DNA of 64,000 nucleotides from an uncultured Maribacter sp. (GTDB lineage: Bacteria; Bacteroidota; Bacteroidia; Flavobacteriales; Flavobacteriaceae), in NCBI GenBank assembly GCA_947498505.1, contig CANMKG010000002.1:62001-126000 (forward strand), written 5' to 3'. Numbering within the stretch: position 1 is the first letter of the stretch; each line of letters opens with the position of its first letter. This document shows positions 16,997 to 24,920 of this stretch, in pieces. A program made the translations under genes and the position numbers. A model generated the notes under the pieces. That model made no database searches and had not been told where the DNA came from. It saw only the letters and a program-made list of their open reading frames with translations.

Positions 16997-18066
16997 TTGT
17001 TTTTAAGTTTTAGGTCTACTAAAAATACGTCCTTTTCCTCATTGATATCCAACGTATGTGTTTTATTATAAAGTAACTCTAATTGTTTTTTAACATTTTG
17101 CAACCCTAAAGGTTGTTTAGCAGTCTTGTTAGTGTAACCTTTGGGTATAGAGTTTTTAATAGTAAACGTAATAGTGTCCTTATTAGATGTAATATTTATG
17201 TCTATAAAAGCAATCTCTAATTCTTGAGAAACACCATGTTTAAAAGCATTTTCAACCAATGTAAGCAATAGCAGTGGTGCAATATTTGCACCCTCATCCA
17301 CCACAGTTTTAAAATCGATATTTACTCGCTCTCCATACCGTATTTTTTCAAGTGAAAGATAATTTTCAATTAAACTAATCTCCTTATCTAGAGGAACAAA
17401 CGTACCATTACATCCATATAACATATAGTCTAAGATATCCGATAATTTTGCGATAGCTTCAGGAGTGTTATTAGACTTTTTTAATGCAAGCGTATAAATA
17501 TTATTCAGTGTATTGAATAAAAAATGCGGATTAAGCTGGTGTTTTAAAGCGGTTAGTTCGGCTATTTTTTTTTGCTCATTAAGTTTGGTAAATCGCTGTT
17601 GATTTTTATAAAATCTAGCCATAAGTAATAGTGCTAAAGGCGCTAAAAACTTAATAGTCTTACTTAAAAACATTGAAATATCTAAAAACCTTTCCCAGAA
17701 AGATAAACTTGCCTTTTCTAGTTCTATAACATTGTAATGTGCTATATGACTAGGGTCGTAGTAAAAAGCTTTAAAGCAAGTATATATGGCGAACATACTC
17801 ACCAATAGTATGACAAGTAAAATAGTAAATTGTATATACTTTTTTTTGGTGAAGAAAAAGGAGATTAAAAAATGCAAACATGTATAAGCAGTAATCAGCT
17901 GTAAAACAATAATGATTGCAGCCGATTCAAATTTTTGCTGGTAGGTATAATAGCCTGCAATGTTAATGGTAAAAAAGAAGTATAAAAACACACATAACCA
18001 AAATATAAAATGACTCCAAACGGGGCCTTTTAAAGTTGTTTTTTGTTGGTGTAATGTGGTACTCAT
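16993..18066 (-). CDS. LytS-type sensor histidine kinase
   Basis: 357 aa from the ATG at 18066; the TTG nine bases upstream is less likely. About four membrane segments occupy residues 15-170, followed by a short coiled coil and the His_kinase domain with the phosphoacceptor in LKHQLNPHFLFNTLNNI, then an HATPase domain (LLTLVENAFKHG, PLGLQNVKKQLELLY). This is the common Bacteroidota membrane kinase without an obvious extracellular sensor domain. Cognate to the overlapping LytTR regulator. Confidence 0.9.
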   Translation of the reverse strand: MSTTLHQQKTTLKGPVWSHFIFWLCVFLYFFFTINIAGYYTYQQKFESAAIIIVLQLITAYTCLHFLISFFFTKKKYIQFTILLVILLVSMFAIYTCFKAFYYDPSHIAHYNVIELEKASLSFWERFLDISMFLSKTIKFLAPLALLLMARFYKNQQRFTKLNEQKKIAELTALKHQLNPHFLFNTLNNIYTLALKKSNNTPEAIAKLSDILDYMLYGCNGTFVPLDKEISLIENYLSLEKIRYGERVNIDFKTVVDEGANIAPLLLLTLVENAFKHGVSQELEIAFIDINITSNKDTITFTIKNSIPKGYTNKTAKQPLGLQNVKKQLELLYNKTHTLDINEEKDVFLVDLKLKNK

Positions 18067-18280
18067 AATCAACAAGTTTACAAATATTTCTAATAGGATT
18101 TATTAGTTATGGATAAACAAGGAATAAACAACACTGAAAAACGATTCTATGATGTCTAAACTTCCTTAAACGTATAAATGTACTTTCTATATGCCTTAAT
18201 AGCGCAATGGTCTACTAATTAAAATAGTGGGAGATATAAAACTAATTTTATCTCAAAGTTTTAATTCTATTGTGTAGGTA

Positions 18281-19498
18281 ATGAAAAACATATGTTTACT
18301 TATTGTAGTAATAATTATTTGTTTTTGCTCTTGTAGCAGGACTAACAATGGATACAGTATCAAAATAGAAGAAAAAGCAGGATTGAATCGCGATTTAGAA
18401 TATGTTGAGGTAACACTACCTTATATGAAACTCCCTCAAAAAGGGGAGGCGTTTTATGCCTATTCAAAGGAAGAAAAACATAAGATTCCTGTTCAGATTC
18501 ACTATAATAATATAAAAGATACTTTATCTAAACGCAAAGCATCACTTGTTTTTCCAATTTCTATAAAAGCCAACCAAACCAAAGAATATAGTATTAAAAA
18601 AGAGAAAAATACGCATCATATAGAAGAAACAGATTTGCATATAGCGGGTGAAAATATGAATCTAACTGTTGAAAATCGTCACTTTTTAGCCTCATTAAAG
18701 CAGTTCTCTGGGTATCAAGATTTAAAATTAGCTGCAGGTCATTTAGGGAGTCTCACACTTAAACAATTTAACAATGTAGAACTGTCTAGAAAAAATCCGA
18801 ATTTAAAAATGCATTGGGCTCCGAATTTTGGTAAAGAGGACAAGACTTATCGTACCATGGCGCATTTAACTACTCCTGATACGGTATCCATTTCAACAAA
18901 AGGACCCTATTATTTTAATCTTTTTAAAAGCGGAAAAGTAGCGGGGTATGAAAAAATAACACTAAAAAGTGAATACAAGTTTTATGCAGGACTTCCATAT
19001 TTTAAATCAAGTAGCGAAATGTTTTTTACTCAAATAGACACATTAAATCTTTTGCGAAATGATGAAATGACCATGGATAGTCTATTTACCCATGTTGTTT
19101 TTCCAAAATCTAAGGGCAAAGTGGTGAGCTTGCCGCTTTATAAAGAAAGTACGCTTTCATATTTAGATAAGTATCCCATACCAGATAATGCACCCTGGCT
19201 TTTCTTTTATAATGAGGATAAACTATACGGCTTTGGCTCTATACGGTTATATTATAATAACTACCATTACCCCACCTTTAATCCACATACTAAAATTACC
19301 GCAAGTATGAATTCAGGCAGATATTGGAATAGAAGACTCATAAGTGATAAAAATACAGTAGTACCAAAAGGGAGTAAATATGTAGAAGAAAACGCCTATC
19401 TCGTTTTTAAGGTAGACAAAAAAGTACTTTCTAAACATATAACATACTATTACGAACGTTTAAAAAATCCGGTAAAAGTTAGTGTTTTGACTAACTAA
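18281..19498 (+). CDS. Secreted lipoprotein, beta-sandwich-like, unknown function
   Basis: 405 aa with a lipoprotein signal ending in CSCS (lipobox about residues 16-19). The mature protein is strand-rich. The opening segment (GLNRDLEYVEVTLPYMKLP) and the later KMHWAPNFGKEDK and PWLFFYNEDKLYGFGSIRLYYNN suggest a large beta-sandwich of the type found in DUF4861 or lyase-like proteins, but I cannot assign it. It is followed after 14 bp by the hydrolase-like lipoprotein and shares a terminator with it. Facing a LytS/LytR pair. Confidence 0.65.
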   Translation: MKNICLLIVVIIICFCSCSRTNNGYSIKIEEKAGLNRDLEYVEVTLPYMKLPQKGEAFYAYSKEEKHKIPVQIHYNNIKDTLSKRKASLVFPISIKANQTKEYSIKKEKNTHHIEETDLHIAGENMNLTVENRHFLASLKQFSGYQDLKLAAGHLGSLTLKQFNNVELSRKNPNLKMHWAPNFGKEDKTYRTMAHLTTPDTVSISTKGPYYFNLFKSGKVAGYEKITLKSEYKFYAGLPYFKSSSEMFFTQIDTLNLLRNDEMTMDSLFTHVVFPKSKGKVVSLPLYKESTLSYLDKYPIPDNAPWLFFYNEDKLYGFGSIRLYYNNYHYPTFNPHTKITASMNSGRYWNRRLISDKNTVVPKGSKYVEENAYLVFKVDKKVLSKHITYYYERLKNPVKVSVLTN

Positions 19499-19512
19499 AA
19501 AAGACAAAAAAT

Positions 19513-20613
19513 ATGAGAAACAAATTAGTCATTTTATTACTAATAAGCATTTTGGTTGGTGCATGTAAAACTACACAACAGCCCTATTTGGTAGAAGAAA
19601 ATGGAACCGTTCACGTGCCGGCATATGTTTTACCAGAATCATCATTTCTTAGTGAAGAAAGCAAAATGGTTTTAAAAAAAGAACGTGAGGAAAAAGCAAA
19701 TGCGAACCAGTTAATGCAAAAAGCTTGTCCTCAACCAAAAAATTCCGATAAGGATGCCTGGGAGGCGTATAGAGAATGTACCATTCAGCATTTTTACACT
19801 ACTCCGGTTTATACAAATATGTTGAAAAGGTATAAAGTAGATATCGCTGTAGATACTATTGGTGGAGTTTATACCGAAGTATTTACTCCAGCAGAAGGAA
19901 TAAAAGAGACCAATAAAAACAAAGTTTTAATAAGCCTACATTCTGGAGCATTTCTATACGGTTCTCGCACTTTTAGTCATTTAGAGTCTATTCCCATAGC
20001 TGCTTTAGGTGGCATTAAAGTAATAAGTATTGATTATCGTGTAGGACCAGAGCATCAGTTTCCTGCGGCAAGTGAAGATGTTGCTACCGCTTATAAAGCA
20101 CTTTTAAAAGAATACGAACCACAAAATATAGGCATATATGGTATTGCTGGCGGAGGGGCATTAGTAGCACAATCTATGGCTTGGTTTCAAAAGGAGAAAA
20201 TACCGTTACCCAAAGCAGTGGGGATGGTTAGTATGGCAGCTGCGCAACCACGGCCAAAAACCGATTCTATGCATATGGTTTCTGCTACCCTAGGCTTTAA
20301 CGGCGTTGCTCCTTTTACCTATTTTGAACCTTATTATGGTAGTAACCCCAATTTTAATGACCCGCTTTTAGTGCCGTTGCAGTCAGAAGAAGTATTGTCT
20401 AAATTTCCACCTTCGCTATTAATTGTTTCTACACGCGATTTTCATTTAAGCTCAGTAGTCTATACGCACAGGCAGTTGGTAAAACTTGGTGTTGAAGCCG
20501 ATTTACATGTGTGGGAAGGTTTAGGGCATGTATTTATGAATAACGCAGAACTAAGCGAATCAAGAGAGGTATTTAAGGTTGTTGTTGATTTTTTTAAACA
20601 ATGGTTGAGTTAA
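19513..20613 (+). CDS. Alpha/beta-hydrolase-fold lipoprotein lacking the nucleophile serine
   Basis: 366 aa with lipobox VGAC (Cys18). The C-terminal 240 residues follow the HSL-type alpha/beta hydrolase: strand before the oxyanion hole (VLISLHSGAFLYG), DYRVGPEHQFPAA, the nucleophile elbow (IYGIAGGGALVAQ), the acid D309 (STRDFHLSS) and H339 (VWEGLGHVF). In the family the elbow reads G-x-S-A-G-G and the oxyanion hole HGGG; here Ala212 replaces Ser and the hole reads HSGA. Acid and histidine remain. It is therefore probably not an active esterase by the classical mechanism. Confidence 0.85.
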   Translation: MRNKLVILLLISILVGACKTTQQPYLVEENGTVHVPAYVLPESSFLSEESKMVLKKEREEKANANQLMQKACPQPKNSDKDAWEAYRECTIQHFYTTPVYTNMLKRYKVDIAVDTIGGVYTEVFTPAEGIKETNKNKVLISLHSGAFLYGSRTFSHLESIPIAALGGIKVISIDYRVGPEHQFPAASEDVATAYKALLKEYEPQNIGIYGIAGGGALVAQSMAWFQKEKIPLPKAVGMVSMAAAQPRPKTDSMHMVSATLGFNGVAPFTYFEPYYGSNPNFNDPLLVPLQSEEVLSKFPPSLLIVSTRDFHLSSVVYTHRQLVKLGVEADLHVWEGLGHVFMNNAELSESREVFKVVVDFFKQWLS

Positions 20614-20617
20614 TAAT

Positions 20618-20641
20618 TAGGAGCTATTTCGGTAGCTCCTA
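20618..20641 (+). terminator. Strong hairpin after the hydrolase-like gene
   Basis: TAGGAGCTA (20618-20626) and TAGCTCCTA (20633-20641) pair perfectly around TTTCGG. Ends the two-gene lipoprotein operon. Confidence 0.75.
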
Positions 20642-20696
20642 GTTTAACTGATGTTTGATGACCTAAGCTTTTCATAGGAGGCATTGTTGTACATAG

Positions 20697-21833
20697 TTAT
20701 TCTTGTTTCAGTTGCCGTAATACTGTCTTTCCATTTTCGTTTTTTGGATTCAATTCAATCGATTTCTCATACATTTCGATTGCTTCTGCTTTTCGATTTG
20801 ATTTCATTAAAGCTTCTCCATAACTATCATATGCATTAGAACTATCTGGAAATAAAATTGTAGTTAATTTGAAAACTTCTAAAGCCTTATCTAATTCTTC
20901 ATTTCCCAAAAATGAATATCCTAATGCATTCAAATCTTGTTCTGAACGATTACTCATCTTAGTTTCAATAGACAATTCCATGGCATTGTCTAATGCCTTC
21001 GGTAACAGCTCAATTTTTTGCACTTTATCCAATGTTTCTGAATACGCTTTAATAATTGCATTGATAATTAGCGAAGGATTGTCCTGAAATACAGCATGAC
21101 CACTTCCTTTGGCGATAATGTTTGTAACATTATCCTTATTGTCGTCAAGTTCTTCGTGAAGTTTTCTCCATCTAGTCGAAAGTACCTCTGGTAAACCTGG
21201 TAAAGAGTTTTCAGGAAAAATATTTAGTAATGGTATACTTTCTGGGAAATGTATATTTCTCGCATATCGCATGGTTTCATTGTAATTGGCATTCAAAAAA
21301 TAATCTCCTGAAGGTTTAGGTATTGTACTAATATCGACATTGTTATCTCTCATTGTCAGTAATTCATCGTTCCAAAAATTGTTAAGCGTTACATCAATTA
21401 AAACCACGGATTTTACTTTTTTAGGATGTTTATTTGCATAGAGCAAATTATATAACCCACCATAAGAGTGGGAAACCAAAATAATTTCATCATCGTACCC
21501 CAACTTTGAAAGACCCGTCTCCAGTTCTTTCGTCCCGTTTAAAATTCCAAAATCGGTATCGTTTTTTAGATTAGGGTTCAATTCACTTTTTCCAAACCCT
21601 GATCGGTCATAAGTAATCAATGTTGTACCCGTAACTTTATGGATTTTTTCCAAAATGTTGTTCCAGACAGAACCATCGTTACCTGCACCCGCTTCAAAAA
21701 GAATTGGAGTTCCCTTTCCTTTCATTATTTTGAAATGCATTTTATAGCCGCCAATGTCAACTAGCGTATCTTGACTTTGGGCATGCATTGATAATGAGGT
21801 AATTGCTAAAAGTGTTATTAAGAAATGTCTCAT
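20697..21833 (-). CDS. Secreted alpha/beta hydrolase with C-terminal TPR repeats
   Basis: 378 aa with a signal peptide (cleavage near MHAQSQD). Residues about 25-265 are an alpha/beta hydrolase with an intact elbow SHSYGG, a DRSGFGKS segment, and GSGHAVFQD for the catalytic His. Residues 290-375 hold two to three TPR units (YDSYGEALMKSNRKAEAIEM). Hydrolase-TPR fusions of this kind are common in Bacteroidota and probably act on small periplasmic esters or amides. Ends next to the terminator of the opposing operon. Confidence 0.82.
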   Translation of the reverse strand: MRHFLITLLAITSLSMHAQSQDTLVDIGGYKMHFKIMKGKGTPILFEAGAGNDGSVWNNILEKIHKVTGTTLITYDRSGFGKSELNPNLKNDTDFGILNGTKELETGLSKLGYDDEIILVSHSYGGLYNLLYANKHPKKVKSVVLIDVTLNNFWNDELLTMRDNNVDISTIPKPSGDYFLNANYNETMRYARNIHFPESIPLLNIFPENSLPGLPEVLSTRWRKLHEELDDNKDNVTNIIAKGSGHAVFQDNPSLIINAIIKAYSETLDKVQKIELLPKALDNAMELSIETKMSNRSEQDLNALGYSFLGNEELDKALEVFKLTTILFPDSSNAYDSYGEALMKSNRKAEAIEMYEKSIELNPKNENGKTVLRQLKQE

Positions 21834-21854
21834 TCGGTCAGTAGTTAAAGTTTT

Positions 21855-22658
21855 TTAATTATATTCAATTTTTATATTCAAATTATTCGGATTGTAAGCT
21901 GTTATTTTTGCAGGGTATCTTTCATCTAACAATAACTTAACTCTTTTGGCTACTTTTTCGTGACTTGGATTAACTATAATAACTTCCTCCATATTTGGTG
22001 TCGACCATCCAGCTGCAAGAGTTTGATTTAATTCAGCATCAAGTGGGTCAAGTGAAATTCCGTAAAGGATTGTTATATTTCCTTTTTCCAACAATGAAAT
22101 TAATGAACCGTGATTTTTTCCCATTTTCATTTCTTCGATTTCTGTTCGATAATTTTCCTGTGTAATTTCAGAAGGCAAATAAAGTTCATTAGGCGAACTT
22201 ATACTTCCGTGAATATGGAAACTTTGTATGTCACTATTTGGTTTAGGATGATTTGACCTATAAAATTTGTTAATTTCTAAATCAATAACTTCGTCCCAGT
22301 TTGTAGAAACTAAAAAGGCTCTATCTGTATTTGAAGACACAAATTTATTTACAATTTCTTTAAAATTTTCATGAGGTTTTATTTCTCCAATGTTTTGAGC
22401 TTTCTTTAATTCGTCCGCTATATTTTCTTTAAGAACAGAAATGTTTGATTTCATTCCTTCAAAATTTTCGGAATATTTTCCAGAAGACGCAACTTTGGCG
22501 TAGAATTTTAATAAGTAAATATATCTCGCAAAAAGAAAATTTGCTCCATCTCCATCTGTCTCAACTTTTAAAGTCTTATTAATAGCTCTAATTACAGGAC
22601 TCCACGCATTTTCAACTGCTCCAGCTCCGACAACAAATGTTATGTTTTTTCCTTTCAA
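21855..22658 (-). CDS. Stand-alone SIR2-like protein
   Basis: 267 aa, started at a TTG because a stop codon lies directly upstream in frame and no ATG precedes the NAD-binding motif (VVGAGAVENAWSPV, residues 9-22). Further SIR2-like elements are FLVSTNWDEVID (the TxNxD-type block), SFHIHGSISSP, and ITILYGISLDPLDAE. There are no zinc cysteines, so it resembles the SIR2-like NADase/DUF4020 class rather than classical deacetylases. No second domain is present. It sits alone, bounded on its 5' side by a long palindromic element. A role in NAD cleavage is possible but not shown. Confidence 0.7.
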   Translation of the reverse strand: MKGKNITFVVGAGAVENAWSPVIRAINKTLKVETDGDGANFLFARYIYLLKFYAKVASSGKYSENFEGMKSNISVLKENIADELKKAQNIGEIKPHENFKEIVNKFVSSNTDRAFLVSTNWDEVIDLEINKFYRSNHPKPNSDIQSFHIHGSISSPNELYLPSEITQENYRTEIEEMKMGKNHGSLISLLEKGNITILYGISLDPLDAELNQTLAAGWSTPNMEEVIIVNPSHEKVAKRVKLLLDERYPAKITAYNPNNLNIKIEYN

Positions 22659-22691
22659 TTATTTTTTGATTATGTTGCTCTCAAATTACGT

Positions 22692-22887
22692 ACAACGTCT
22701 CGGCTATGGTTAGTATGGGAATTAAAAATAGTGACCTCTCGATTAAGCACTTAGCCAAAACTTTTTATTTTGTTTTAATTTTTTCATTTTTAAAGCCAAA
22801 TCAAAAGATTTGGCGGGCTTTATAAAAATACACTAAACTTTGGGTTAAGTACCAAAACCCGTATTAATTATAGCCATTGTTACCTGC
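22692..22887. repeat. Long structured palindromic element between two accessory genes
   Basis: Arms 22702-22719 and 22858-22875 pair over 18 positions; 14 are Watson-Crick and the remaining four are all G-T wobbles. Outside them ACAA (22692) pairs with TTGT (22877-22880), and inside is an 8-bp hairpin GCCAAATC/GATTTGGC (22795-22814) with loop AAAA. From memory, similar elements are scattered between single hypothetical genes in many Bacteroidota genomes. The right end overlaps the stop codon of the HEAT-repeat gene. Confidence 0.75.
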
Positions 22888-23512
22888 TGGCTTTTTTTAT
22901 TTTTTCTATCGATTCTAAAGCCAGTTCTCCAATCGTAAGTTCAGTTGATTGGCTTAGAAATCCATCTTCATCATAAATTACAGGTTTTACATTATTATCC
23001 ACCATTTCTTTTAAAAAGGAAATTTCACTTTCAGTCCCAATTTCTCCTAAAGTCCAGATACAATCATAAATTATCATTGAATTTTCAGATTCAGATTTGG
23101 TCAAAATCGCAGGAATAGCTTTCTTAAAATCAAATTCAGCAAAAGTTCGAGATAGATTAGAAATCAAAGTATGATTATCCGTTTTTATATATAATTCTAA
23201 TAATTTATCAGAACTTACTTTTTGCATATTTGAACGAATGGATTGTATAGCAATAATTTTCACAAATTCATCCTTATCGGATAATGAGTTTTCTAAGAGG
23301 TTAATTTTTCTTTTATCATCAAATTCATTCAGTTCGTAAAGAATCTGTCCTCTGTTTTTGGTTTTAGTATCATTAAACACATTTACTAGTGAATCAAAAC
23401 TTTTGTCAATCTTTTTATTTGTTTGAGTAGAGCGATTGTCAGTTTTTTTATCAGATTTAGTATTGCAAGAAAGAAGCAATATTGTTAGTATTATGAATAA
23501 TATTTTCGGCAT
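22880..23512 (-). CDS. HEAT-repeat lipoprotein
   Basis: 210 aa from the ATG at 23512, which gives a lipoprotein signal (MPKILFIILTILLLSC); the longer open frame to 23572 would read through flanking repeat DNA. The mature protein consists of short helical pairs of HEAT/PBS-lyase type (DEFVKIIAIQSIRSNMQ, DCIWTLGEIGTESEISFLK). Protein-protein scaffold in the periplasm; no catalytic motif. The gene is bounded by a 12-bp perfect inverted repeat (22876-22887 and 23533-23544), and its stop codon lies inside one copy. Confidence 0.72.
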   Translation of the reverse strand: MPKILFIILTILLLSCNTKSDKKTDNRSTQTNKKIDKSFDSLVNVFNDTKTKNRGQILYELNEFDDKRKINLLENSLSDKDEFVKIIAIQSIRSNMQKVSSDKLLELYIKTDNHTLISNLSRTFAEFDFKKAIPAILTKSESENSMIIYDCIWTLGEIGTESEISFLKEMVDNNVKPVIYDEDGFLSQSTELTIGELALESIEKIKKASR

Positions 23513-23532
23513 TTTCAATATTTTTTCGGCTT

Positions 23533-23544
23533 GCAGGTAACAAT
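23533..23544. repeat. Inverted-repeat partner flanking the HEAT-repeat gene
   Basis: GCAGGTAACAAT is the exact reverse complement of ATTGTTACCTGC at 22876-22887. The pair encloses only the HEAT-repeat gene and its 20-bp leader, as if the gene were a discrete inserted unit. Confidence 0.65.
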
Positions 23545-23823
23545 TGTATATAGTTACTTTTCTATAAACCATAAGGATTTAATAACTAAAAATTCGCTTT
23601 ACAAAGTAAGTTTTTTCACCAAAATAACAATACGTATTTCTGTAAAAATGCGCATATTTTCTATAATTTTACTCATTTTCAAACGACTACAAACGTTTAC
23701 AAACGAAAGTAAGTAAGTCACAACCGAATGTTTTTGTCAAGTGGGTATAGGTTTGCAGTGTCAAACAATAGTGTCTGGCATAATACATCTGAGCAGTAAT
23801 AATCAGAGATAAATAATAATAGT
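23545..23823. other. Intergenic region upstream of ssb with 10-bp-spaced AAACG repeats
   Basis: No gene seen. AAACG occurs at 23681, 23691 and 23701, exactly one helical turn apart, with TAC preceding the second and third copies. A sequence TAGGTTTG at 23748-23755 fits the -7 consensus and would start a transcript about 60 nt before ssb. The rest is AT-rich without clear structure. Confidence 0.4.
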
Positions 23824-24156
23824 ATGAATGCACTTAGAAACAAAGTACAGTTAATTGGAAATTTAGGTCAAGACCCAGAAGTAGTAACCCTAGATGGTGG
23901 TAAAAAATTAGCAAAATTTACTATTGCTACTAACGAAACCTATAAAAACGCACAGGGCGAAAAAGTAACAGATACGCAATGGCATAATATTGTAGCCTGG
24001 GGAAAAACTGCAGATATTGTGGAAAGTTATTTAAGCAAAGGAAACGAAGTTGCTATTGAAGGTAAACTTACCCACCGCGCTTACGAAACCAAAGAAGGCG
24101 AAAAAAGATACATCACAGAAATACGCTGTAATGAGTTGTTGATGTTAGCGAAATGA
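23824..24156 (+). CDS. ssb: Single-stranded DNA-binding protein, short form without acidic tail
   Basis: 110 aa consisting only of the OB fold: NKVQLIGNLGQDPEV at the start, TQWHNIVAWGKTADIVESYL in the centre, KGNEVAIEGKLTHRAYE, and a final strand ending NELLMLAK. The usual flexible Gly/Gln-rich linker and the acidic C-terminal tip (DDxxPF), which recruit replication and repair partners, are missing. It may be a secondary paralogue. Binds single-stranded DNA as a tetramer in the cytosol. Its stop codon abuts the first REP-like repeat. Confidence 0.88.
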   Translation: MNALRNKVQLIGNLGQDPEVVTLDGGKKLAKFTIATNETYKNAQGEKVTDTQWHNIVAWGKTADIVESYLSKGNEVAIEGKLTHRAYETKEGEKRYITEIRCNELLMLAK

Positions 24157-24470
24157 TTTCGACTTCGCTCAATCTATTTCGACTTCGCTCCTCTCGACTC
24201 CGCTCGAGGAGCAGCGCAGTCGAGAGTATGCGTTAGAATAAAGGGTTTACCTTTTTAGAATCAAAATTTTAGAGGAATGGGTATTTCATAACTTTTTTTA
24301 ACCAGAGAGGTTTTACCTCCTATACACAAGCTTTTACTGTGTAAGAATGCCTTTCCTAAATAAAGAGCCTATTCTTCCCAACACCCCTCCTCGAGCGGAG
24401 TCGAGAGGAGCGAAGACACAATACCCCTCCTGAGCGAAGACGAAGGAAGGGGTTTAACAAACACAAAACC
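24157..24470. repeat. REP-like inverted pair in the ssb-GIY-YIG intergenic region
   Basis: Short copies TTTCGACTTCGCTC start at 24157 and 24177. A hairpin at 24191-24226 has a 13-bp stem with one mismatch (CTCTCGACT-x-CGCT against AGCG-x-AGTCGAGAG). The 30 bases at 24181-24210 recur in inverted orientation at 24388-24417 with 29 of 30 identical. A further fragment, TGAGCGAAGACGAAGG, lies at 24431. The stretch between (24227-24387) holds no gene; GAGGTTTTACCTC near 24306-24318 is a small palindrome. Confidence 0.8.
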
Positions 24471-24920
24471 ATGAAAACATATTACGTATATATTTTACGA
24501 TGTGCGGATGATTCATTTTACACAGGTATTACTAATAATCTGGAACGGAGAATTTTTGAACATCAAACAGGATTTTACAAAGGAAGTTACACTAGTACGC
24601 GCCGACCAATTACGCTGGAAGGTTATGTAGAGTTTCAGAATGCTTTTAAGGCAATGCGATTTGAGCGGCAAGTAAAAAAGTGGTCACGGGCAAAAAAGGT
24701 AGCATTATGTAACAATGAGTTTGCAGAGTTGAAGCAACTGGCAGAATGCAGGAATTTTACGCATTGTAGGTACAAACCCCTCCCCTCGACTCCGCTCGGG
24801 AAGGGGCAGGAGCTTCAATTCGAAAATGAGTCAATGTCTTCAACTTTGTTTGGGGAGGGGCAAGAACCACAGCTTGGGAGTGAGACAATGTCTTCAACTC
24901 CACTTGGTAAGGAGGAATAA
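24471..24920 (+). CDS. GIY-YIG nuclease (UPF0213-like) with repeat-derived C-terminal tail
   Basis: 149 aa. Residues 1-95 are the small single-domain GIY-YIG fold: YYVYILRC and FYTGITNNLERRIFEHQTG carry the GIY and YIG equivalents and the catalytic Arg; a Glu (EGYVEF) and the KAMRFERQVKKWSR helix follow. Family members usually end near residue 90-100. From about residue 103 the tail (PLPSTPLGKGQELQF, then MSSTLFGEGQEPQLG) is encoded by a 54-bp tandem repeat containing the REP core. The stop at 24918-24920 falls inside the array, and the downstream copies remain in the same frame. Cytosolic; possible DNA target is the surrounding repeat. Confidence 0.85.
   Translation: MKTYYVYILRCADDSFYTGITNNLERRIFEHQTGFYKGSYTSTRRPITLEGYVEFQNAFKAMRFERQVKKWSRAKKVALCNNEFAELKQLAECRNFTHCRYKPLPSTPLGKGQELQFENESMSSTLFGEGQEPQLGSETMSSTPLGKEE

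Noticed and set aside
21855-23512. A known two-gene phage defence system (SIR2 plus HEAT-repeat partner)
   Set aside because: The HEAT-repeat protein carries a lipoprotein signal and would be exported, so it is not a credible cytosolic partner, and a structured element lies between the genes.
22692-23544. Integron attC sites
   Set aside because: The boundary 12-mer ATTGTTACCTGC does not fit the GTTRRRY/RYYYAAC core sites, and no integrase gene is in the window. Cassette-like behaviour is only a hypothesis.
24191-24226. Rho-independent terminator of ssb
   Set aside because: The hairpin is strong but no T-run follows and it belongs to a repeat family found in both orientations nearby, so it is listed as a repeat.
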